Assembly (NCBI GenBank): GCA_003141615.1
Contig: PLMV01000101.1
Location: 3,363-35,659 of the forward strand
Direction: 5' to 3'
Source of the DNA: Syntrophaceae bacterium
GTDB lineage: Bacteria; Desulfobacterota; Syntrophia; Syntrophales; Smithellaceae
DNA length: 32,297 nucleotides
Part shown: piece after piece, positions 22,771 through 29,847 of the stretch
Numbering within the stretch: the first letter of the stretch is position 1
Layout: every line of letters begins with the position of its first letter
The notes under the pieces: generated by a model
What the model saw: the letters and a program-made list of their open reading frames with translations, nothing else
What the model was told of the DNA's origin: nothing
Databases searched by the model: none
Position numbers and translations under genes: made by a program

Positions 22771-24565
22771 AATAAGTTTAGTGATTAGTTTTGCATTTTT
22801 CATTTTCAGTACCGCCTTTGCGGCTGACGTAACCTTCAATGCCAGTGTGGATAAAACTACAGTGGCACTGGATGATACATTGCAATATACTGTATCGGTA
22901 TCGGGAAACTCTGCCGGTAATGCGCCCAGCCCGAACCTGCCTAAGTTTGTAAATCTAAATGTTATGGGGACATCCCAGTCTTCCAATATCTCAATTATTA
23001 ACGGCCAGATGAGTGTTTCCAAATCCTTCATTTACACACTTCAGCCGGAAAGAGTCGGTCAGGCGCACATCGGTTCGGCCAGCATCAATATTAACGGACA
23101 AACTTATACGACGGAACCGATTGATATAAAGATCACCAAAGCAGAAGGCAACAAAACACAGCATGGAACTCAAACAGGAGGTCGTTCAAGATTACCCGGC
23201 ATGTGGGATGATTTTGATGAATTCTTTAAATCGCCTTTCTCGCGCTTTCGCCAGCAGTCGGCAGTCAAGGATCCGGTCAAAGTCGATCTTAAAGCTTCCC
23301 AAACCACAGTCTATGTCAATCAGCAGATTCTTTTGACTTTCACTTTTTATAGAAGAGTAAATCTTTTTCAGAGTCCTTCATATTCACCACCTGATACTAC
23401 TGGATTCTGGGCGATTAATCTGCCGACAGATAAAAATTTACGCGAAGTTACGCTCAATGGGATTAAGTATATGGCCCAAGATTTTAAGACTGTTCTTTTC
23501 CCGACAACGGCCGGAGACTTTACCATTGGTCCGGCAACACTGGTCGTGCAGACCGATCCGTTCAATTCTGCTCAAACGATAAAAACCAATCCGCTGAAGA
23601 TCAAGGTTATGCCACTGCCGGAAAAAGGGAAGACGAATAATTTTTCCGGAGCAGTGGGCGATTATCAAATGGATGTCTCTCTCAAGCAAAATGAGATTGA
23701 AAGAGGACAGCCTGTCCAGATAACGGCAAAAATATGGGGAAAAGGAAATATCCAGACGATTTCCGAACCGGTAAGTTCTTTACCGGGAGAATTCAAAAAA
23801 CTCTCCGCCAATGGCAAAGAGGATCTAGTCAAAGAGCAAAACGGTGTATCCGGCAGCAAAAGCTTTGATATCGTCCTCATCCCCTTAAAAGATGGCAAGT
23901 TTACCCTGCCGCCTTTTGAATTTTCTTATTTTGATCCGGTCAAAAAAGAATACCACACCCTGAAGAGCCGTGAATTGGGACTGAATATTCTTCCATCCAA
24001 AGTTCCCCTGCCTCAGGAATATGAGAAAGGGCTGAACGATGAATCCGCTAAAAAGCAGACAGCGCTTATTATTATTCCATGGCAAAAAATCGGCGCCACT
24101 ATTTTTGCAATAGTGACTTCAGTATATTTTGGGCTGCCGGTTTTAGTGATCATCGTCCTTACAATAATTTTTGTTTCGTATAGAAGATATCAGAAAAGAT
24201 TAGTTGCCAATCCGACAAAACTGAGGCAAAAACAGGCGCTCAAGGTAGCCCAAAAAAGATTAAAAAAAGCTTTCCATATATTAAAGAAAAACGAATTGAA
24301 AGAATTTTTGGGAGAAATATTTAATTCCACAGCCAAATACCTGGGTGATAAATATGGATTTTCCGCCGCTGGAATAACCACCGATGGTTTAAGGGAAATA
24401 TTGAGCAATAAAGGTCTTTCACTAGAGGCACAAAAACAATTGGAGAGCTTTATTTTAGAGTGCGACATGCTACGTTTTACTCCATCTTCTTTGAACCGGG
24501 AAAAAGCCGTCGAACTATCGCAGGTGGCAGAGAATTTAATTATCACGATTGAAAGGGTTGGATGA
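22754..24565 (+). CDS. batD: BatD, periplasmic-domain membrane protein
   Basis: A 603-aa protein with a signal peptide ending near AFAAD (about residue 24) and a large strand-rich periplasmic region of repeated Ig-like parts. A membrane segment (about 448-475) and a cytoplasmic tail (about 480-603) follow. The tail resembles the DUF4381-like protein encoded at 19543. ATG 22754 is chosen because GAGGT precedes it; a GTG at 22736 is possible. BatD closes the operon. Confidence 0.88.
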   Translation: MSRIGKISLVISFAFFIFSTAFAADVTFNASVDKTTVALDDTLQYTVSVSGNSAGNAPSPNLPKFVNLNVMGTSQSSNISIINGQMSVSKSFIYTLQPERVGQAHIGSASININGQTYTTEPIDIKITKAEGNKTQHGTQTGGRSRLPGMWDDFDEFFKSPFSRFRQQSAVKDPVKVDLKASQTTVYVNQQILLTFTFYRRVNLFQSPSYSPPDTTGFWAINLPTDKNLREVTLNGIKYMAQDFKTVLFPTTAGDFTIGPATLVVQTDPFNSAQTIKTNPLKIKVMPLPEKGKTNNFSGAVGDYQMDVSLKQNEIERGQPVQITAKIWGKGNIQTISEPVSSLPGEFKKLSANGKEDLVKEQNGVSGSKSFDIVLIPLKDGKFTLPPFEFSYFDPVKKEYHTLKSRELGLNILPSKVPLPQEYEKGLNDESAKKQTALIIIPWQKIGATIFAIVTSVYFGLPVLVIIVLTIIFVSYRRYQKRLVANPTKLRQKQALKVAQKRLKKAFHILKKNELKEFLGEIFNSTAKYLGDKYGFSAAGITTDGLREILSNKGLSLEAQKQLESFILECDMLRFTPSSLNREKAVELSQVAENLIITIERVG

Positions 24566-24580
24566 CTAACAAAAATTCAT

Positions 24581-24694
24581 AAACAAATAAGTGCGGTGCT
24601 TTCTGGTGCTTTGGAAAAGATGTTTAATGATCAGGCTATAAAGAAGAAAATTGATGATGCTTTGAAGACGAAGAACAAACCAAACGTTAGGTAG
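24581..24694 (+). pseudogene. Truncated paralogue of the lipoprotein 3' end
   Basis: The frame reads KQISAVLSGALEKMFNDQA and on to TAG 24692-24694. It closely matches the last 35 codons of the gene at 16640-17389. Differences are mostly conservative (E/D, R/K, V/A), as if it was once under selection. Nothing upstream of it matches, so the 5' part is missing, and it starts right after batD. It is a remnant of a second, related lipoprotein gene. Confidence 0.75.
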
Positions 24695-24773
24695 ATATTG
24701 AAAGCAAAGAGACTACTTGGCGATCAATGCCCGGAGAAAACGTGATGGGAAATGGGTCACTCTTCCAAGTACC

Positions 24774-24807
24774 CCTCAATATATTGAGGCTCCACCAAAT
24801 ATTGAGG
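24774..24807. promoter_or_regulatory. Palindrome plus extra half-site, candidate enhancer
   Basis: CCTCAATATATTGAGG (24774-24789) is a perfect 16-bp palindrome. A further half-site, AATATTGAGG, follows at 24798-24807. It lies 120-130 bp upstream of the sigma-54-type -24 element, the usual position for the binding site of an NtrC-family activator. Confidence 0.55.
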
Positions 24808-24905
24808 TCAAACGAATCATTTCATGCTTTTCTATTATTCTCTCCTATTTATCTACTCCCTTGTTCTGAAAGAACGAATCCAAGTATTTGGCTCTTCTTC
24901 AGTTG

Positions 24906-24922
24906 TTGGCAGGTTATTTGCT
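24906..24922 (+). promoter_or_regulatory. Sigma-54-type promoter
   Basis: TTGGCAGGTTATTTGCT has GG (24908-24909) and GC (24920-24921) exactly 10 bases apart, with TTGGCA and TTTGCT cores. It is closer to consensus than the one at 12796. Transcription should begin near 24933, about 37 nt before ATG 24970. It may also drive the holin-like gene and the tal-pgm-glucan genes beyond. Confidence 0.7.
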
Positions 24923-24969
24923 ATCATATTATTAATGTTATTAAAAATTAAAAAAAAGGAGAAATTGCC

Positions 24970-25146
24970 ATGTCAGGAATCAATCTAACATCGAGGGAAG
25001 AAGAAGAGCTGCTACGGATTCTCGAAAGATATCTACCGGATCTGGAAAGAGAAATGGCGGATACGGACAGTAAGAAGTTCCTCCATGCACTGGAAGAAAG
25101 AGCAACCATAATGAGAGATTTGATAAAACGCCTGAAGGCGCAGTAA
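24970..25146 (+). CDS. Small helical protein, unknown
   Basis: A 58-aa protein starting MSGINLTSREEEEL. It is acidic at first and basic at the end, is predicted to be almost all helix, and has a regular hydrophobic pattern (ILERYLPDLE, ALEERATIMRDLIKRL) suggesting a helical pair or short coiled coil. AAGGAG is well placed before the ATG, and a sigma-54-type promoter lies 37 nt upstream of it, so expression is likely regulated. No domain family is identified. Confidence 0.65.
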   Translation: MSGINLTSREEEELLRILERYLPDLEREMADTDSKKFLHALEERATIMRDLIKRLKAQ

Positions 25147-25338
25147 TAGGCAGGTGATTTCTGTCTCTGCAAGGATCTGGCGGCAGAAAACGATTAACCC
25201 GCGTCAAGTTACGGGAAATGCGTTCGCCTGGGGGGAATTAGCCAAAATATTTCTTAAGGCAAAATATCGAGTACAAAACGTTTCCAACGTGCCTGAGGAA
25301 AGTTGCGGCGCTGGAATGATAAAAAAGGAGGATGTGCT
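25147..25338. other. Spacer between the small-protein and holin-like genes
   Basis: A 192-bp gap with no supported gene, terminator or promoter. Absence of a terminator is compatible with one transcript from 24933 onward. Confidence 0.4.
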
Positions 25339-25584
25339 ATGAAACTTAACACAAAGGCTTTCGGACTGACATTTGGGCTTTTATGGGGCTTCGGTTTGTT
25401 TTTCGGTACATGGTGGATGATAATTATAGGGAAAGCATTGGGAGCGCCGACGCTCATAAGCAAATGCTACATAGGGTACAGCATTACTCCCATAGGCAGT
25501 CTGGTAGGTCTAGTCTGGGCTTTTTTCGATGGTTTAATAGGCGGCGCAATTTTTGCCTGGTTATATAATAAACTCAGTTCCTAG
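25339..25584 (+). CDS. Small holin-like membrane protein
   Basis: An 81-aa membrane protein with two to three hydrophobic segments (LTFGLLWGFGLFFGTWWMIII and GSLVGLVWAFFDGLIGGAIFAWLY). The second motif and the length match a group of chromosomal proteins often annotated as bacteriophage holin, although no phage genes are present here. ATG 25339 is preferred over the upstream in-frame ATG 25303 because GGAGG sits 8 nt before it. Given the envelope-related neighbours, a stress or membrane role is as likely as lysis. Confidence 0.65.
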   Translation: MKLNTKAFGLTFGLLWGFGLFFGTWWMIIIGKALGAPTLISKCYIGYSITPIGSLVGLVWAFFDGLIGGAIFAWLYNKLSS

Positions 25585-25594
25585 GAAAAATAAA

Positions 25595-25630
25595 ATCCAC
25601 AGAGAATGAAAATGCGTAAAAGGTGTGGAT
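25595..25630. repeat. Spaced inverted repeat before tal
   Basis: ATCCACA (25595-25601) and TGTGGAT (25624-25630) are exact reverse complements, 22 bp apart, in the 125-bp gap between the holin-like gene and tal. They could be an operator or a weak hairpin in the transcript. No T run follows. Confidence 0.35.
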
Positions 25631-25709
25631 GTATGACCTGAAATGAATATGAACAAAGAATCTGCAATTATGCGTGATTTTCATCGAATCAAATAGCAGG
25701 GGCAAAATA

Positions 25710-26828
25710 ATGAAAGAGAATCCTTTGAAACAATTGGCAACACTCGGCCAATCCATCTGGCTGGACTATATCCGGCGCGATCTGATCGCCAGTGGTGAGC
25801 TTCGACGTTTGATTGAAGAAGATGGACTAAGAGGAATGACCTCGAACCCATCCATATTTGAAAAGGCAATAGCTGAAAGCAACCTTTACGATAAGGATAT
25901 TCGCGATATGGCCCTCAAGAAAATGGATGTTAACGCAATTTATGAAACTCTCAGCCAGCGCGATGTACAGAATGCGGCTGATGAGTTCAAGTCTGTGTAT
26001 GAAAAGACTGACGGCAAAGATGGATGTGTCAGCCTGGAAGTCAACCCTCATCTAGCGCATGACACCAAAGGTACAATTGAGGAAGCCCGACGATTATGGA
26101 CTGCACTGAACAGGCCCAACGTTTTAATCAAAGTCCCGGCGACGTCCGATGGTCTGCCTGCCATCCGTCAACTCATCAGTGAAGGGATCAATGTCAATGT
26201 GACATTGCTCTTTGGGTTGCCTCGTTATCGACAGGTTGCTGGATCATTCATTGCAGGTCTCGAAGCGCGCGCAGATCAAGGGAAGCCTTTGAACCATATA
26301 GCCTCGGTGGCTAGCTTCTTTTTAAGCCGTATTGACACCCTGGTGGACCCGCTGGTGGAGAAATTCCTTGATCCAGGCGGCAAGAAGACGGAAATTGCGG
26401 AAAAGGTGCATGGACAAGTGGCTATCTCAAGCGCTAAGGCGGCTTACCAAATCTATAAGGAAATTTTTGGCAGTAACAGGTTTAAGAAACTGGCTGATAA
26501 GGGCGCTCGTGTACAGCGACTGCTCTGGGCCAGCACAAGTACCAAGAACCCGGACTACAGCGATATAAAATATATTGAACCAATAATCGGTTCGGACACT
26601 GTAAACACAGTTCCGCTGAAAACCATCGACGCTTACCGTAATCATGGTGATCCGAAATTGCGCCTCGATCAAGATGTTGAGGAAGCCAACTGGATAATAG
26701 CACGATTGCCGGAACTCGGAATCAGCATCGGTAAGGTAACTCAACAGCTTGAAGACGAAGGCGTCAAGAAATTCGATGAACCATTCGAAAAGCTGATGGC
26801 GGCCTTGACAAAAAAGTCATCAGAATAA
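25710..26828 (+). CDS. tal: Transaldolase
   Basis: A 372-aa cytoplasmic enzyme of the non-oxidative pentose phosphate pathway that moves a three-carbon dihydroxyacetone unit between sugar phosphates. Diagnostic regions are GMTSNPSIFEKAI (42-54) and NVLIKVPAT (137-145), with Schiff-base lysine K141. Length fits the long bacterial transaldolase group. ATG 25710 is preferred over ATG 25674 because AGGGG is correctly placed. pgm begins 15 bp downstream, so the two are cotranscribed and together link glucose-1-phosphate to the pentose phosphate pathway. Confidence 0.93.
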   Translation: MKENPLKQLATLGQSIWLDYIRRDLIASGELRRLIEEDGLRGMTSNPSIFEKAIAESNLYDKDIRDMALKKMDVNAIYETLSQRDVQNAADEFKSVYEKTDGKDGCVSLEVNPHLAHDTKGTIEEARRLWTALNRPNVLIKVPATSDGLPAIRQLISEGINVNVTLLFGLPRYRQVAGSFIAGLEARADQGKPLNHIASVASFFLSRIDTLVDPLVEKFLDPGGKKTEIAEKVHGQVAISSAKAAYQIYKEIFGSNRFKKLADKGARVQRLLWASTSTKNPDYSDIKYIEPIIGSDTVNTVPLKTIDAYRNHGDPKLRLDQDVEEANWIIARLPELGISIGKVTQQLEDEGVKKFDEPFEKLMAALTKKSSE

Positions 26829-26843
26829 TTTAAAGGGAGAACG

Positions 26844-28526
26844 ATGAAAATAAGCTCTTATGCAGGAAAACCTGCCGAGCCAGCGATGCTTATTAACGTG
26901 CCCAAACTAATCACGGCTTATTATACTGAAGTGCCTGATCCGTCAGTGCCGGCGCAACGGGTTGCGTTTGGCACCTCAGGACATCGCGGTTCCGCCTTCG
27001 ATAAAGCATTCAATGAATGCCATATCCTCGCCATCAGTCAGGCCATTTGTATCTACCGAAAACAGCAGAAGATAGATGGTCCTCTGTTTCTCGGCATGGA
27101 CACACATGCGCTCTCCGTACCGGCTCTTGCCAGCTCTCTTGAAGTGCTGGCGGCAAACGGGGTGGAAGTCATGATCGCGGATAAAGATGAATACACTCCA
27201 ACGCCTGTTATTTCTCACGCGATTATTACATACAACCGTGGGCGCAAGACAGGACTTGCCGATGGTATAGTGATAACGCCTTCGCATAACCCGCCTCATG
27301 ACGGAGGTCTCAAGTATAATCCTCCTAACGGCGGACCGGCGGAAAGCGATGTTACCGATTGGATCGGGGCGAAGGCAAACGAATTTTTAGAAAATGGACT
27401 TCTGAGTGTGAAAAGGATTCCTTTCGAGAAAGCCCTTCGCGCCCCAACAACGCACCGGCACGACTATCTCAATACTTACATTGCTGATCTCGCCAATGTG
27501 CTCGACATGGACGTCATTCGCGGTGCGAGGATCAGCATGGGAGTCGATCCGCTCGGCGGCGCCGGAGTCCACTACTGGGGACCGATTGCCGAGCGCTACG
27601 GGTTGAACCTCACGGTCGTGAACGATGCCGTCGACCCGACTTTCCGTTTCATGACTGTGGATTGGGACGGCCAGATCCGCATGGACCCATCTTCAACCTA
27701 CGCGATGCAGAGATTAATCGGCCTGAAAGATCGCTTCAATATTGCTTTTGCCTGCGACACTGACCACGACCGGCACGGGATTGTCACCCGAAGCGGGGGG
27801 TTGCTTGCTCCCAATCACTACCTTTCTGTCGCTATTTTCTATCTTTTCCAACACCGGACGAAGTGGAGTAAGGGAGCGGCGGTCGGTAAGACGGTGGTGA
27901 GCAGCCGGATGATCGATCGTGTCACCACGAAGCTTGGCCGTAAACTCTACGAGGTACCGGTTGGCTTCAAGTGGTTCGTTGATGGCTTGCTTGACGGCTC
28001 GCTTGGCTTCGGCGGCGAAGAGAGCGCTGGGGCGTCTTTCGTTCGTCTGGATGGCAGCGCCTGGACGACGGACAAGGACGGAATCGTCCCGGCTTTGCTT
28101 GCGGCAGAGATCACAGCCCGAATGGGCCGCGATCCCGGCGAGATATACCGTGAACTCACACGCGAGTTTGGAGAGCCTGCCTATGCCCGCATTGAGGCAC
28201 CGGTCACCCAGGAGCAAAAAGAACTGTTGGCGAAGATCTCATCCCGGCAGGTTAAGATTACCGAACTGGCTGGCGAAAAAATTCGGACCATCCTTACCAG
28301 CGCGCCGGGCAACGGCGCGCCCATTGACGGGCTGAAGGTGTTAACCGAGAGTGGATGGTTCGCGGCACGTCCGTCAGGGACCGAAGACATCTACAAGATA
28401 TATGCGGAGAGCTTCCATGGAGCGGATCATTTGCGCCGCATCCTGGATGAAGCACAGACAATCGTCAACGACGCTCTTGCGGTAGGGGTGTCGCCAGGAA
28501 ATAGCTTGAGGAAAAAACATGATTGA
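26844..28526 (+). CDS. pgm: Phosphoglucomutase, alpha-D-glucose type
   Basis: A 560-aa enzyme interconverting glucose-1-phosphate and glucose-6-phosphate. It has the FGTSGHRG entry motif, catalytic serine S147 in VITPSHNPP, the metal loop DTDHDRHG (from about residue 305) and the sugar-phosphate site ARPSGTEDIYKIY near the end. GGGAG precedes the ATG. It overlaps the next gene by 8 bp, which couples it to the glucan-active enzymes and suggests that glucose-1-phosphate is made or used by them. Confidence 0.95.
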   Translation: MKISSYAGKPAEPAMLINVPKLITAYYTEVPDPSVPAQRVAFGTSGHRGSAFDKAFNECHILAISQAICIYRKQQKIDGPLFLGMDTHALSVPALASSLEVLAANGVEVMIADKDEYTPTPVISHAIITYNRGRKTGLADGIVITPSHNPPHDGGLKYNPPNGGPAESDVTDWIGAKANEFLENGLLSVKRIPFEKALRAPTTHRHDYLNTYIADLANVLDMDVIRGARISMGVDPLGGAGVHYWGPIAERYGLNLTVVNDAVDPTFRFMTVDWDGQIRMDPSSTYAMQRLIGLKDRFNIAFACDTDHDRHGIVTRSGGLLAPNHYLSVAIFYLFQHRTKWSKGAAVGKTVVSSRMIDRVTTKLGRKLYEVPVGFKWFVDGLLDGSLGFGGEESAGASFVRLDGSAWTTDKDGIVPALLAAEITARMGRDPGEIYRELTREFGEPAYARIEAPVTQEQKELLAKISSRQVKITELAGEKIRTILTSAPGNGAPIDGLKVLTESGWFAARPSGTEDIYKIYAESFHGADHLRRILDEAQTIVNDALAVGVSPGNSLRKKHD

Positions 28527-29847
28527 AAAGAAAAATGAGCATGATATTGAGCTGCAGCCGGACGCTGTTGCCGACGCTGAGCTGGAAAAGCTTCAGCACA
28601 AATCATTCAGCTACTTTCTGCATGAGACGAATCCGGACAACGGGCTGGTGATCGACAAGAACGCATCGGATTGGCCTGCCAGTATTGCCGCTACCGGCTT
28701 AGCGCTGGCGGCTTACCCGGTGGCTGTCGAGCGCGGATATATGTCGCGTGCAGCGGCGGCAAAACGAACGCTGATCACGTTGCGTTTTTTCTGGAACAGT
28801 CCACAAGGCCCTGAACCCGACGCTACCGGCTACCAAGGATTTTATTATCATTTTCTTGACATGCAGACCGGCCGGCGCGCCTGGCAATGCGAACTGTCAA
28901 CGGTAGATAGCGCTTTTCTGCTGGCGGGTGCGTTAGCTGCGGGAGTTTATTTTGACAAGGATACGGTAGACGAGCATGAAATCCGCACCCTCGCCGACGC
29001 GCTTTATCGCCGCGCGGATTGGCAATGGGCGCAAAACCTTGGCACAACGGTTACGCACGGCTGGAAGCCCGAAAGTGGATTTCTCGCATACCGTTGGGAA
29101 GGCTATGATGAGGCGATGTTGTTGTATATCCTAGGACTGGGCTCTCCCACTCACCCGTTGCCCGAGAGCTGCTACACCGTGTGGACTTCGACTTACCGGT
29201 GGGAACGCTGTTACGGATATGAATATCTTTACGCCGGGTCCTTATTCACGCACCAGCTCTCGCATGTCTGGATCGACTTTCGCGGCATTCAGGACGCATT
29301 CATGCGCGGCAAAGGCATAGACTATTTCGAGAACAGCCGCCGCGCGACTTATGTGCAACAGCAGTACGCGATGGACAACCCGCTTAAGTTCGAGGGCTAT
29401 GGCCGCAATTGCTGGGGAATTACCGCAAGCGACGGCCCCGGCCCAGACACAATCAAAGTGAACGGCATCGAGCGCCAATTTTTCGATTATCTGGGGCGTG
29501 GCGTACCGTATGGGCCCGACGACGGCACCATCGCGCCGTGGGCGGTAGTGACATCGCTGCCGTTCGCGCCGGAGATCGTGCTGCCCGCGATCGACTATCT
29601 GGTACACGAGATCAATTGGAAAATGGACCACCCCTATGGCTTCAAGGCGACATTCAATCCGACCTACCCGGTAAAATCGAGCAATCCCTTTGGCTGGGTA
29701 TCGCCGTGGCATTACGGGCTTAATCAAGGGCCGATTGTTTTGATGATCGAAAACTATCGTACCTGCTTATTGTGGCGATTGATGCGAAACTGCCCATACA
29801 TCGCCGGCGGCTTGAGGCGTGCTGGTTTTAGCGGGGGTTGGTTATGA
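28519..29847 (+). CDS. Glycoamylase-family protein (PF10091, GH144-like)
   Basis: A 442-aa (alpha/alpha)6-type protein. Recognisable blocks are FSYFLHETNPDNGLV near the start, GFYYHFLDM, SGFLAYRWEGYDEAM, HQLSHVWIDFR and the late PYGFKATFNPTY. These belong to the glycoamylase family, which includes endo-beta-1,2-glucanases (GH144) and the middle domain of cyclic beta-1,2-glucan synthases. There is no signal peptide, so the protein should be cytoplasmic, unlike many secreted glucanases. GAGG precedes the ATG. It overlaps the following gene by 4 bp. Because the next protein resembles the part of NdvB that normally follows this domain, it may be a separated synthase module or a degradative enzyme. 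Confidence 0.82.
   Translation: MIEKKNEHDIELQPDAVADAELEKLQHKSFSYFLHETNPDNGLVIDKNASDWPASIAATGLALAAYPVAVERGYMSRAAAAKRTLITLRFFWNSPQGPEPDATGYQGFYYHFLDMQTGRRAWQCELSTVDSAFLLAGALAAGVYFDKDTVDEHEIRTLADALYRRADWQWAQNLGTTVTHGWKPESGFLAYRWEGYDEAMLLYILGLGSPTHPLPESCYTVWTSTYRWERCYGYEYLYAGSLFTHQLSHVWIDFRGIQDAFMRGKGIDYFENSRRATYVQQQYAMDNPLKFEGYGRNCWGITASDGPGPDTIKVNGIERQFFDYLGRGVPYGPDDGTIAPWAVVTSLPFAPEIVLPAIDYLVHEINWKMDHPYGFKATFNPTYPVKSSNPFGWVSPWHYGLNQGPIVLMIENYRTCLLWRLMRNCPYIAGGLRRAGFSGGWL

Larger units (their letters stand above)
24695..24969. other. Promoter region between the remnant and the small-protein gene
   Basis: No gene is supported. It carries the palindrome at 24774-24807 and the sigma-54-type promoter at 24906-24922, both listed separately. 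An open frame at 24727-24951 has no ribosome site and overlaps the promoter. Confidence 0.6.

Noticed and set aside
24727-24951. 74-codon + strand open frame
   Set aside because: No ribosome site, overlaps the sigma-54-type promoter and has an unlikely residue mix.
29242-29727. 161-codon open frame on the minus strand
   Set aside because: Antisense to the glycoamylase-family gene in GC-rich DNA, where long shadow frames are common.
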